Below, piece by piece: positions 27,233 through 35,869 of a stretch of DNA of 61,903 nucleotides. The translations under genes were made by a program, and so were the position numbers. Source of the DNA: CAYMND01 sp964465065. Lineage in GTDB: Bacteria; Acidobacteriota; Aminicenantia; UBA2199. The DNA is taken from positions 1 through 61,903 of the forward strand of contig CAYXHZ010000014.1 in assembly GCA_964465065.1 (NCBI GenBank), in the 5' to 3' direction. Under the pieces are notes generated by a model. That model was not told the DNA's origin. It made no database searches and worked only from the letters and a program-made list of their open reading frames with translations. Position 1 is the stretch's first letter. Every line of letters begins with the position of its first letter.

Positions 27233-27597
27233 CCCAGCAGTTGTTTGATTACAGCCAGGAACTTTTCCACATGGATGGGCTTTTCAAAAAAACCTTCGAC
27301 CATTATCGTTTCCAACTGCGCCCGGATCTCCTTGAATTCGTAGACCCCGGAAATGATCAGTGTCGGAATGAAAAAACGCTGTTTGATCGTCGCCACCAGA
27401 TCGAGACCATGCTCTCCAGGCAGCAGCAGATCCAGAATAATCAGATCCGGCATATCCGTTTGCACCATCTGGATGGCGCCGGCGCCGGAAGCAGACAGAA
27501 CCACCCGATAACCATCTTGCGTCAACGCATCACGCAACATATCCCGAACATCGGCGTCATCATCGACAATCAGTATGACCGGAGTTATCTTATTCAT
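27229..27597 (-). CDS. Single-domain response regulator (CheY-like receiver)
   Basis: A 122-residue stand-alone receiver domain. The acidic pair is Asp12/Asp13, the phospho-acceptor Asp56 (LIILDLLLPG), with Ser83 and the switch Lys106 in FEKP. There is no output domain, so it would signal by protein contact. The cognate kinase is not in the window. It overlaps pgsA upstream and the radical SAM gene downstream, an odd setting for a signalling protein. Confidence 0.9.
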   Translation of the reverse strand: MNKITPVILIVDDDADVRDMLRDALTQDGYRVVLSASGAGAIQMVQTDMPDLIILDLLLPGEHGLDLVATIKQRFFIPTLIISGVYEFKEIRAQLETIMVEGFFEKPIHVEKFLAVIKQLLG

Positions 27598-28177
27598 GGT
27601 GCTTGGCTCGAATGAAGATCAAAAAATATTCCAGGAACGACCAGATGAAAAACACGGAACACAGAACCGCCATGAATCTTTTGATCGGTAAAATCGATAC
27701 ACCCGGGTGCAAGGCGATCAAATGGATCAGCAGCAGCAGGCTTAACAATCCAAAAGCCACCTTCCCCACCGGAATCGAGGCCTTGGGTTCGCCAAGACGT
27801 TTAAACAAGACAAAGCTGAAGACAAGGATCGTCAGGTCTCGCGACCCGATTAAAATTACCAACCAAACCGGGAAATCTGCCTTGATGGCCAGACCGACCA
27901 TGACCGCCACGCCGAGCATTTTATCGGCCAACGGATCCAGAATTTTACCCAGGCTAGTGATCTGGGATAACTTCCTGGCCAAAAATCCGTCGAAAAAATC
28001 CAATAATACCGAAAAAAAGAACAGAAAAAGTAAATAGGGGTAGGTTCTCTCACTGCCAAACAACAGAAAAAAACAAATCACCGGAATCAGAAGCAGGCGC
28101 AGCATGCTGAGCAGATTTGGAAGTTGCCTGAGCTGAGCCGACAAGGATTCTTGTAATGATTTTTTCAACATGTTCAT
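27590..28177 (-). CDS. pgsA: CDP-alcohol phosphatidyltransferase, PgsA-like
   Basis: An integral membrane enzyme of phospholipid synthesis, likely making phosphatidylglycerophosphate from CDP-diacylglycerol and glycerol 3-phosphate. The 195-residue protein has the full signature D60-x2-D63-G-x2-A-R-x8-G77-x3-D81-x3-D85 and about six hydrophobic segments. The alcohol substrate cannot be fixed from sequence, so another CDP-alcohol transferase is possible. An ATG two codons later (28171) is an alternative start. First gene of a three-gene unit. Confidence 0.82.
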   Translation of the reverse strand: MNMLKKSLQESLSAQLRQLPNLLSMLRLLLIPVICFFLLFGSERTYPYLLFLFFFSVLLDFFDGFLARKLSQITSLGKILDPLADKMLGVAVMVGLAIKADFPVWLVILIGSRDLTILVFSFVLFKRLGEPKASIPVGKVAFGLLSLLLLIHLIALHPGVSILPIKRFMAVLCSVFFIWSFLEYFLIFIRAKHHE

Positions 28178-28246
28178 TATACCATTGATTGAAAATGAAT
28201 AAATGATTGTGCGATTCAGTCCATCAGGTTGTTTTTCCGGAACTTG

Positions 28247-28252
28247 TATAAT
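28247..28252 (+). promoter_or_regulatory. Possible -10 box of the PDZ-protein gene
   Basis: A perfect TATAAT in an AT-rich stretch 41 bases before the ATG at 28294. No convincing -35 box is present at 16-18 bases, so support is weak. Confidence 0.3.
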
Positions 28253-28293
28253 AATAATATATGTAGAAAAAAAATGATGATACTGAACAAATC

Positions 28294-29490
28294 ATGGATG
28301 GTTTAGAAGAAAAATTTACCCGCTGTCCTCAGTGCAGATCTTATTCGATTGCCAGCACTCCGCCAAAAATCAACTATCCTTTCTTATCCCGCTTCGTAAA
28401 GCGTTACAACCATTACCACTGTCGGAATTGCGGCCATAATTTCAAACAGCTTGCCGGTGACGACAACACTTTTTACAGCGACCACAGCAAGACAACGGGC
28501 AGAAAAAGGCCAAAAGCCCTTCGCTTCCTGCTCCTTTTGCCTTTATTGTTGCTGGTAGCGACAATTGTCATCTTTCTGGCCAACGACAGAACCGGAAACG
28601 AATCCGACACCGGGCTGAGACCTCCTCCAGACAATATCCCTGAAACCCTGATAGAACAAGCGAAAACCGGTGAGACCACTCCCGAACCGACCATAGACAA
28701 TCCGTCGGCAACCACCGTTGTCGACGAAAGCACAGACCAGGCAGCAGCAACGGCTGAACCCGAGTCGGAAGCGCCAAATCCTGAACCCCCCAGCCCGCCT
28801 GTCATTGGCACTATCGATTTGGCCGGAAGAAGTCGTTTTGGGGTCAACTGGGTCGGCCAGGAAAACGGTCTGCGGATCACCCGCCTCAGCGATGGTCCGC
28901 TGATGAACGCCGGACTGAAGGTCGGCGATGTCATTACCCATGTCAACAACACAGCCATTACATCCGACGCATTGGTCATGAACTTCAGAGACAGCTTGAT
29001 CCAGGGAGCCGTTTCCGAAGGCTACATCACTATCCACAGAGACAACGGCAGCGTCTTGTTCAAGATGATCAACTCTGCGCTTCAAAAAAAAAAACCATCT
29101 GGCCAGGAATCAATTCTGCTTTTTCCTCAGGAGCAGTTGAGGATCCGCAACAGCTCCCCAACTGAAGAATCGGCCAATCGCCGCTGGATCTACAAAACCA
29201 AAACCATCACTTTGACTCGTCAAGTCGATCAAAAATTTTACGTTTCCGGCAATCCGGACAGTTTGCAACCTTGGGCAGTCGACAACATTTTACTAATATC
29301 GCGAAACGCCATCCCTGGTTTACAAACGCCCATACTCCCAGACACACCGACAATATCGCGGAATCATTGCCGCGAACCGCTGGAAATCACCGCCTATTTT
29401 CCTGCCCGGCAAACAATGGAAGTAACCTTCTCTTTGGTCGACCTGGGTATAAAATGGGGGAACACCGATATTTATTTATTGGTGAAATAA
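28294..29490 (+). CDS. Zinc-ribbon, membrane-anchored PDZ-domain protein
   Basis: A 398-residue protein. An N-terminal zinc ribbon (Cys11-x2-Cys14, Cys43-x2-Cys46) would be cytoplasmic, followed by one membrane helix (about 76-96), a Pro/Glu/Thr-rich linker (100-170), a PDZ domain (about 175-260, with GLRITRLSDGPLMNAGLKVGDVITHVNN) and a beta-rich C-terminal region of unknown fold. No protease domain is present, so it is probably an adaptor joining a cytoplasmic partner to extracytoplasmic targets. An 11-A run at 29084-29094 just after the PDZ domain could cause slippage. It converges on the kinase gene, which also bears a zinc ribbon. Confidence 0.72.
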   Translation: MDGLEEKFTRCPQCRSYSIASTPPKINYPFLSRFVKRYNHYHCRNCGHNFKQLAGDDNTFYSDHSKTTGRKRPKALRFLLLLPLLLLVATIVIFLANDRTGNESDTGLRPPPDNIPETLIEQAKTGETTPEPTIDNPSATTVVDESTDQAAATAEPESEAPNPEPPSPPVIGTIDLAGRSRFGVNWVGQENGLRITRLSDGPLMNAGLKVGDVITHVNNTAITSDALVMNFRDSLIQGAVSEGYITIHRDNGSVLFKMINSALQKKKPSGQESILLFPQEQLRIRNSSPTEESANRRWIYKTKTITLTRQVDQKFYVSGNPDSLQPWAVDNILLISRNAIPGLQTPILPDTPTISRNHCREPLEITAYFPARQTMEVTFSLVDLGIKWGNTDIYLLVK

Positions 29491-29508
29491 AACCGTCTAG
29501 CGGGCCGG

Positions 29509-30456
29509 CTACTCCATGATACTGCCACAGTACAGGCATTTCTTGCTTTTACGTGGCATCACCTTTCGGCAATTCCAGCATACATAATCCATTCTTTCAT
29601 TCCGTGCCTGAATCCTCGACTGAATCGTCCTCAATTCCTCCTCATGATCCAGGCGTTTACACAATGCCTGGTTGAGGTCGGTAAACAATTCCCCCACCAA
29701 ATTGTAGCGGAATTTCAAATCAGGATGCAGCATCTTCTTCACAACGGCATTCAGGGCGTCCGAAACGGCGGGCTCTTTTTCCTTAAGCGTCTCAAAATCA
29801 CCTTCTTTGGCCCGTTTATAAATCTCCATGGGATTTGCCAGGACCACCGGTGGAAATCCGGTCACCATTTCGTAGAAAAGACAGCCGGCCGAATAGATAT
29901 CCGATGCGAATACGGCCTTGCCTTCAAACTGTTCCGGCGCCATGTAGGGCGGCGATCCGATACGAGTTGTCGCATATTGCCGGTCCTTGAGCAGGATCGA
30001 AGTGCCGAAATCGGTAATTTTAATGTTGTTCTTCTGGTCGATCATGATGTTGGACGGGCGGATATCCCTGTGGATCACTCGCTGATCATGGGCAAAGGCC
30101 AGCGCTGACAGAATTTGCTTGAGGTAGCGTAACGACTCGGACAATTCCAGTTTGGACTTTTGATCGATCAAGGTTTCCAGATCAGTCCCCTCAACATACT
30201 CCATGACCATCAAAACATTCCCGTCCACCACATCGACGGTCAGGAGTTTGACAATGTTGGGATGGTCCAGCAGTCGGGTCTGCACGATGGATTCCTGAAA
30301 CAAGGTGTCCGCTGCCAGATTGGTGCGGTGTGGAATTTTTACGGCCCGATTTGCCAGCAAAATGGTGTCTTCCATGAGATAAACGGTTCCAAAGCCACCA
30401 CTGCCAAGCTTTTTCAATATTTTGTATTTACCGATCTGGCCGGTTAGTTCAATCAT
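29509..30456 (-). CDS. Hanks-type Ser/Thr protein kinase with C-terminal zinc ribbon
   Basis: A 315-residue soluble kinase. Visible elements are the glycine loop GSGGFG (18-23), the ATP lysine Lys40 (AVK), the catalytic loop IHRDIRPSNIM with Asp131 and Asn136, DFG (149-151) and MAPEQ. The catalytic-loop lysine of HRDLKPxN is Arg133 here. After the kinase domain a charged helical stretch leads to a C-terminal zinc ribbon (CWNC...CLYCG, last 27 residues). There is no membrane helix or PASTA repeat. It overlaps rsmE as ATGA and is the last gene after hrcA-grpE-dnaK-dnaJ-rsmE, suggesting a link to protein-folding stress. Confidence 0.9.
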   Translation of the reverse strand: MIELTGQIGKYKILKKLGSGGFGTVYLMEDTILLANRAVKIPHRTNLAADTLFQESIVQTRLLDHPNIVKLLTVDVVDGNVLMVMEYVEGTDLETLIDQKSKLELSESLRYLKQILSALAFAHDQRVIHRDIRPSNIMIDQKNNIKITDFGTSILLKDRQYATTRIGSPPYMAPEQFEGKAVFASDIYSAGCLFYEMVTGFPPVVLANPMEIYKRAKEGDFETLKEKEPAVSDALNAVVKKMLHPDLKFRYNLVGELFTDLNQALCKRLDHEEELRTIQSRIQARNERMDYVCWNCRKVMPRKSKKCLYCGSIME

Positions 30457-31178
30457 GAGTCATCCTCTCGGTCCAGCGATGTCAAGATCCAAGCCGCAGC
30501 GACCATTGCCGCAGTCTCGCTGCGAAGCGTCCATTGACAAATCCTGGCTGACATAAAACCGGACAACTTGATATCGGACCGTTCCCGTTCACATATGCCC
30601 CCGGGAGGACCGATTAAAAACAGGACCGGAAGCGCAATATTCCCGATCTTTCGCACACTCAAAGATCCCTCAAGGTCCAGCAATACTCTGCTGAAGCCAG
30701 TATCCGCGCTCTTCAAAAAGTCACCGAGTTCAACCGGATCGTCAATCATCGGCAGCCAAGGGTTATCGTTTACCTTGATGGCCTGTTCGGCAATTTTATA
30801 CCACTTGAGCGCTTTGTTGTCGTCACTCCCGGACACATCGGTCCGGTTGAACAGAACCGGAGTGATACGATCCACCCCAATTTCCGTCAACCTTTCAATC
30901 ACGAAATTCATTGCCTTTCCTTTCAGCATCGAAATGGCCAACCACATCCCGGGAGACGGCCTGGGCGTAAAATGACTTTCCAGAACATTCACGCGCAAGC
31001 GGTCCCGTTCGACGGTCTCAATCCGAGCCTGATGCACCCAGCCCTGGCCGTTGGTCACTTCCAACTCGGAGCCGACACGCAGGCGATTCACGGCAGTGAT
31101 ATGGTGAACCTCCTCCCCCATAATGGTCATCAGCCCGTCTTGAGGCTGTTCAGAACAAAAAAAACGCCGGATAGACAT
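30453..31178 (-). CDS. rsmE: 16S rRNA m3U1498 methyltransferase (RsmE)
   Basis: A SPOUT-class methyltransferase modifying U1498 of 16S rRNA. The 241-residue protein starts RRFFCSEQP, has the PUA-like N-terminal part with HHITAVNRLRVG, and the SAM knot with SMLKGKAMNFVIERLTEIGV and LFLIGPPGGICERE. GPPGG and WTLRSETA replace the usual GPEGG and ILRxETA, so the knot is a little divergent. It starts 2 bases after dnaJ, a pairing common in bacteria. Confidence 0.9.
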   Translation of the reverse strand: MSIRRFFCSEQPQDGLMTIMGEEVHHITAVNRLRVGSELEVTNGQGWVHQARIETVERDRLRVNVLESHFTPRPSPGMWLAISMLKGKAMNFVIERLTEIGVDRITPVLFNRTDVSGSDDNKALKWYKIAEQAIKVNDNPWLPMIDDPVELGDFLKSADTGFSRVLLDLEGSLSVRKIGNIALPVLFLIGPPGGICERERSDIKLSGFMSARICQWTLRSETAAMVAAAWILTSLDREDDS

Positions 31179-31180
31179 CG

Positions 31181-32281
31181 CTACTGGAATAATGATTGTT
31201 TGGTCAATTGATTCTCTTGTTCGAGTCGTCGCAACTGCTTGAACAAATCTCTAGCTTGTTTGGACAGCTTCTGCGGCGTCTGCACCTTCACGAAGATCCT
31301 CAGATCGCCTTTACCCCAACCGTTTATGCTCTTGAACCCTTTGCCTTTCAAGCGGATCTCTTCGCCGCTCTGAATCCCCGGTTCAATGACAATCGTTTCC
31401 TTGCCCACCAGAGTTTCGAGATCAAGCTTGTCTCCAAGCGCCGCCTGAGCGAAGGTTATTTCCAGTCGAACCAACAGATCGTCGTCATCCCTCTCATATC
31501 GCTCGTCGGCAGTCACCCGGATCACCACATACAAATCGCCGTTGGGTCCTCCGCCAAAACCCGAGTCGCCTTCACCGGATATGCGCAACTTGATACCATC
31601 GGAAATTCCGGGAGGAAAGCTCAGCGACATTGTTTTTTCCTGTTTGACCCGGCCGCTTCCCGAACAGGTCTTGCAAGGATGTGTAATCCGCTTGCCCCGC
31701 CCCTGGCACAACGGACATACTGTCGATATGGAAAAAAAACCATTCCGCCGCTGCACGGAACCCGTGCCGTGACATTGCCGGCACACTTCCGCCTGATGGC
31801 CGGGTTGAGACCCACTGCCCTGGCATTCCGGGCAAGGCTGCTCTCTCTGATAGGTAATTTCCTTTTTCAAGCCAGTAAAACTGTCCTTGAAAGAAATCCT
31901 TTCCTCCACGACAGCATCCCGACCTCTCTGGGCACCGCCGCGCTGCGCTCTTTGCCCAAAAACGCCGCCAAAGCCGAACAACCCCCCCAGAATGTCCTCG
32001 AAATCCGAAAAGATCGAATCGCTGAAGAACGACCCGTCCGAAAAACCGCCAGAGCCTTTCAGACCATTAAAGCCATATTGGTCGTATATACCCTTTTTTT
32101 CTTCGTTACCCAGAACCGAATAGGCCTCCGATGCTTCCTTGAACCGCTCTTCAGCAGCGGCATCCCCAGGGTTGCGGTCCGGATGGTTTTCCATCGCCAT
32201 TTTACGGTATGCTTTTTTAATTTCTGATGTGGAAGCGTCTCGCGACACTCCCAGCACTTCGTAATAATCTCGCTTAGCCAT
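31181..32281 (-). CDS. dnaJ: Chaperone DnaJ (Hsp40, type I)
   Basis: Co-chaperone that delivers substrates to DnaK and triggers its ATPase. The 366-residue protein has the J domain with HPD (about 33-35), a Gly/Phe-rich linker, four zinc-finger repeats (CPECQGSG, CRQCHGTG, CPLCQGRG, CKTCSGSG) and the two substrate-binding beta domains. It overlaps the dnaK stop by eight bases. Confidence 0.97.
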   Translation of the reverse strand: MAKRDYYEVLGVSRDASTSEIKKAYRKMAMENHPDRNPGDAAAEERFKEASEAYSVLGNEEKKGIYDQYGFNGLKGSGGFSDGSFFSDSIFSDFEDILGGLFGFGGVFGQRAQRGGAQRGRDAVVEERISFKDSFTGLKKEITYQREQPCPECQGSGSQPGHQAEVCRQCHGTGSVQRRNGFFSISTVCPLCQGRGKRITHPCKTCSGSGRVKQEKTMSLSFPPGISDGIKLRISGEGDSGFGGGPNGDLYVVIRVTADERYERDDDDLLVRLEITFAQAALGDKLDLETLVGKETIVIEPGIQSGEEIRLKGKGFKSINGWGKGDLRIFVKVQTPQKLSKQARDLFKQLRRLEQENQLTKQSLFQ

Positions 32282-34103
32282 TCTGTTTTTCCTCGAACTG
32301 CGCCAGCAGTTTTTCGTTGATTCGAGCTCGAGCCTGCTGCATCTTGTTCAAGGCTGAGGCCAAAGTCGCGGCATCTTCATCCTGACCCAAGGCCTCATCG
32401 GCCCGATTTATAAACCGTTCAAACTCTTCCTGTTCGGAAAGAACGAATTTTTCCTTGTGCCGCTCGAAATAAAAACGGACATTGTCCGTTTCCGCCTTGA
32501 GCTGCCCTTTCAACTGCGCAACATGTATCCGATTCCGATCTTCTGCCTTTTTAGTCTCGGCTTCCGTCACAATCCGATTGATATCTTCCGGAGCCAACCC
32601 ACTGCTGGGCTGTACCATCATACTCTGGCTCAATCCCGTCTGCTTGTCGGTTGCCGAAACCCTTACGATACCGTTGGAATCGATCTCAAAAGTCACTTCA
32701 ATTTGCGGGATACCTTTGGGCGCCAACGGAATGCCCACCAAATTGAAGATACCCAGCGATTTGTTTTCCGAAGCGATTTCCCGCTCCCCCTGCCGGACAT
32801 GAATGGTCACGGTGCGCTGGTTGTCGCTTATGGTCGTGAAGATCATAGACTTCTTGGTCGGGATCGTCGTATTGCGCTCAATCAGAACCGTAAACGTGTC
32901 GTCTTTCGTTTCGACGCCCAGGGAAAGCGGAGTCACATCCAGCAGGAGAAGATCGTGTATCTCTCCCTTCAATATGGCACCCTGGGTAGCCGCTCCTTGC
33001 GCGACCACCTCTTCGGGGTTCAGGTCAGAGAAAACATCCTGGCCAAAAAAGGTAGACAGCTTCTGGGCAATCAATGGCATACGGCTTTGACCGCCGACCA
33101 GAACACAGCGCAATATCTGCTCCGGTTTCAAATTGGCGTCATCCAGAGATTTCTTGATCAGCTCCAGGGTTCTGTCGATCAAAGGCATAGTGTCCCGTTC
33201 AAGCTGTGCCCGGGTGAATTCGCGTTGAAAATGATATATTTGACCGTTGTCGAAACGGTAGAGGTATGGAATAGACAGATTCGTGGATTCACTGAACGAC
33301 AGCTCGATTTTCGCTTTTTCCGCCGCCTGAATGATCCGCTGGTATATGGATTTATCGTCAAACAGATCCTTGGCAATGTCCTTTTTGATTTCTTCAAGAA
33401 CCCACTCAATGACTTTGACATCGAAGTCGCTTCCGCCCAGAAAAGTATCGCCCATAGTCGACACGACCCGGTGGACCCCGGTCTGAACCTCAACGATGGA
33501 GATGTCGAAAGTACCGCCACCAAGGTCATACACAGCGTACAAGCCCTCTTCTTCGATCCGGTCCCGATAGGCGATCAAAGCCGAAGTCGGTTCGTTGATG
33601 ATTCTAGCAATATGAAGGCCTGCGATCTCTCCGGCTACCTTGGTGGCCTGCCGTTGCGCGTCATTAAAAAAGGCCGGCACCGTCACAACCGCCTGACTTA
33701 CTTCCTCGCCTAGAAAATCTTCGGCGGTTTTCTTTAAATACCCCAGCAGCTTCGCGGAAATTTCCTCCGGCGTCAAGACGATTCCGCCCAGTTTGACTGC
33801 CGCATCACCATTTTTCGACGGTAACAGCTCGTACGATACGTACTGCCGAATCCGATCCACTTCGGGAGAATTGAACTTTCTACCCATCAGGCGTTTAACA
33901 CCCCAGATTGTCTGCTCGTTGTTGGTGATGAACTGTCTTTTGGCCACATTGCCGAAAATAAACTCGCCATCCCGGTTCAAGGCGACAATCGACGGTATAA
34001 CCCGGGCACCTTCGGGGTTGGGAATGATTTGTATGTCCTGTCCGTCCAAATAGGCAATGCAGGAGTTCGTGGTACCCAAATCGATTCCAATCGTTCGCGA
34101 CAT
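32274..34103 (-). CDS. dnaK: Chaperone DnaK (Hsp70)
   Basis: A 609-residue Hsp70. The nucleotide-binding domain opens IGIDLGTTNSC and has AVVTVPAFFND, YDLGGGTFDISI and VGGQSRMP; the substrate-binding domain and helical lid follow. It starts in the grpE stop (TAATG) and overlaps dnaJ by eight bases, so the chaperone set is tightly co-translated. Confidence 0.97.
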   Translation of the reverse strand: MSRTIGIDLGTTNSCIAYLDGQDIQIIPNPEGARVIPSIVALNRDGEFIFGNVAKRQFITNNEQTIWGVKRLMGRKFNSPEVDRIRQYVSYELLPSKNGDAAVKLGGIVLTPEEISAKLLGYLKKTAEDFLGEEVSQAVVTVPAFFNDAQRQATKVAGEIAGLHIARIINEPTSALIAYRDRIEEEGLYAVYDLGGGTFDISIVEVQTGVHRVVSTMGDTFLGGSDFDVKVIEWVLEEIKKDIAKDLFDDKSIYQRIIQAAEKAKIELSFSESTNLSIPYLYRFDNGQIYHFQREFTRAQLERDTMPLIDRTLELIKKSLDDANLKPEQILRCVLVGGQSRMPLIAQKLSTFFGQDVFSDLNPEEVVAQGAATQGAILKGEIHDLLLLDVTPLSLGVETKDDTFTVLIERNTTIPTKKSMIFTTISDNQRTVTIHVRQGEREIASENKSLGIFNLVGIPLAPKGIPQIEVTFEIDSNGIVRVSATDKQTGLSQSMMVQPSSGLAPEDINRIVTEAETKKAEDRNRIHVAQLKGQLKAETDNVRFYFERHKEKFVLSEQEEFERFINRADEALGQDEDAATLASALNKMQQARARINEKLLAQFEEKQNG

Positions 34104-34762
34104 TACTCTTCCTTGCTATCTGCGGCCATCGCTTCTTTGGGCGGCTCCATCGGAAGCGCCACCCGCACCAAAGCCGGCCGAAGCAGTTTGCCATTGTAAA
34201 AAAAACCTTTCTGATACACCTCGGAAACCACCGCTTCCGTCACCCCCTCCTCTTCGCTCTTGGAAAGAGCCTGATGAAGGGTCGGATCAAAGGGAACCCG
34301 CTTGGTTACAATCTCTTCAACTCCAAAGCGTTTGAACGTGCCGACCAGAAGTTTAAAAATCATTTCCACACCCGAAATGATCGATTGGTCCGGAGTCTCG
34401 GTTTTCTGGACTTTCAGCGCCCGCTCCAGGTTATCGTAAACAGGCAGCAACTCAATTAGAAATTCGGTCAAATGGTATTGCTGGTATTCATCCTTGTCCC
34501 GTTTCATCCGCTTGCGGAAGTTGTCGAAATCAGCCAATGTTCGGAGGTATTTATCCTTCAGTTCATCCCGTTCCGCCTTCAAATCACTCAGTTCTTTTTG
34601 CGCTTTTTCGTACTCGTGTTGGATTTTCTTGACAGACAGCTTTTTACCCAGAGTCATCCGCGTTTCATCTGCAGGTTCCCTCTCGGCATCATCCTGACTT
34701 CCAGATTCATCACCATTATCCGGAACATAACCGATCTCGACTTTTTGTTCCTCATCAAGCAT
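34103..34762 (-). CDS. grpE: Nucleotide exchange factor GrpE
   Basis: GrpE dimers release ADP from DnaK and act as a thermosensor. The 219-residue protein has an acidic, disordered N-terminus, a long coiled-coil helix (about 45-110, with YLRTLADFDNFRKRMKRD), and the beta-wing domain with FDPTLHQAL and VRVALP. It lies 19 bases after hrcA and abuts dnaK. Confidence 0.94.
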   Translation of the reverse strand: MLDEEQKVEIGYVPDNGDESGSQDDAEREPADETRMTLGKKLSVKKIQHEYEKAQKELSDLKAERDELKDKYLRTLADFDNFRKRMKRDKDEYQQYHLTEFLIELLPVYDNLERALKVQKTETPDQSIISGVEMIFKLLVGTFKRFGVEEIVTKRVPFDPTLHQALSKSEEEGVTEAVVSEVYQKGFFYNGKLLRPALVRVALPMEPPKEAMAADSKEE

Positions 34763-34781
34763 AACAAACCCTCCCTTGTAA

Positions 34782-35789
34782 TTATAATCCGGACAACCTT
34801 TTCGAAAAATAATCCGAAAACCGCCTTACCCTGGACACCGAATCGATATACGGCATATAACGCGGACCGATAATCCCCATATCCCCGATCATTCTGGTAT
34901 CGGCGAAAAAATGCGAAAAGAGAAACATGCAATCATCGAGCCCGACAATTCGCGTATCCTCGCCAAAAGCCACTTGCAATCCGCTTCGTTCCTGTCGCCG
35001 CATGTCGAGCAAAAACTTGATCAGCAGAGATTTTTCCTTGAGGGCGGCAATGACATGCTGAAGCTCGAGCTGATTTTTATGGTCTGGCTGGAAAAATTGG
35101 GCTTCACCCTCATACAGCAACTCAATGACGTTTAGGTCATTGTGCTCCAGCAATGACAGCAGCTCCCGGTATATTTTCAGATATCTCTCTTTGTCGCGTG
35201 ATATTCGATTCCCAATACAGCGGATCGATTGATTCAGACTCTTGCCCTTGAATTCCGAAGACAAGAGGTTGGCCCATTGCGCCAGGGCATTCGCATTATA
35301 GTTGATCTTGGTGGGAAATATCTTCGAAAAGCTGAGTCCGTTAACTCCGTTCAAAACCAGCATGACCTGATTGGCACCGGTTTTCAGTATCTGGATGCCC
35401 TTGTAAGGAAAATCAAACATTGAATCCAGCATTACAAAACCGATCGCCCTCGTCTCATGGGCCAGCGACGACAGTACCTGACGGGAAAAAACAGAAAAAT
35501 CGCCATCTGGCGGCATCACCGCCATGATTTCCGTTCCGGAATCCTCCCGCTGCGAACAAACCGTTTTAATATATTGCCGGATCGCTTTGTTCGTCGGGAT
35601 TCTTCCGGACGATACGCTGGTTTTCTTGACCAAACCCAAGCGTTCCAGCTCTTGCAAATCCTTGCGCAAGGTCGAAGAGGGCTCTCCCATTCGGGACGCC
35701 ATTTCTTCTGAAGAAACCGGCATGAACCTGGCGGCATATATTTCGATCAGGCAAGTTAGAATCTTGGAATATCGTTTACTGACCCACAT
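34782..35789 (-). CDS. hrcA: Heat-inducible transcription repressor HrcA
   Basis: HrcA normally represses chaperone operons by binding the CIRCE inverted repeat and is kept active by GroEL. The 335-residue protein has the N-terminal winged helix with SSTLRKDLQELERLGLV and SSGRIPTNKAIRQYI, followed by the GAF-like regulatory domain ending IIGPRYMPYIDSVSRV. It is clearly HrcA, but the recognition helix and wing depart from the usual sequence. No CIRCE-like repeat is visible upstream or elsewhere by eye. First gene of the chaperone operon. Confidence 0.92.
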   Translation of the reverse strand: MWVSKRYSKILTCLIEIYAARFMPVSSEEMASRMGEPSSTLRKDLQELERLGLVKKTSVSSGRIPTNKAIRQYIKTVCSQREDSGTEIMAVMPPDGDFSVFSRQVLSSLAHETRAIGFVMLDSMFDFPYKGIQILKTGANQVMLVLNGVNGLSFSKIFPTKINYNANALAQWANLLSSEFKGKSLNQSIRCIGNRISRDKERYLKIYRELLSLLEHNDLNVIELLYEGEAQFFQPDHKNQLELQHVIAALKEKSLLIKFLLDMRRQERSGLQVAFGEDTRIVGLDDCMFLFSHFFADTRMIGDMGIIGPRYMPYIDSVSRVRRFSDYFSKRLSGL

Positions 35790-35798
35790 TTTGAAAAA

Positions 35799-35827
35799 AT
35801 ATTAATACATGTGTCTGCAAAAGTCAA
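35799..35827 (-). promoter_or_regulatory. Candidate promoter of the hrcA chaperone operon
   Basis: On the minus strand, TTGACT (35827-35822) and TAATAT (35804-35799) are 17 bases apart, ending 9 bases before the hrcA ATG. That implies a very short leader. Matches are five and four of six. No CIRCE element overlaps it. Confidence 0.4.
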
Positions 35828-35869
35828 TTTGTCCAGCCGGCTCAGACCGCTGCGCCACACTGCTACGAC

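Noticed and set aside
28176..28181. TATAAT on the minus strand at the start of pgsA.
   Set aside because: It abuts the ATG at 28177, so a start from it would fall after both candidate start codons, and no -35 box is present.
35829..35867. tRNA-like stretch on the minus strand (TGGCGCAGCGGT resembles a D arm).
   Set aside because: No pairing 3' acceptor strand, anticodon arm or TTC-loop follows within 90 bases.
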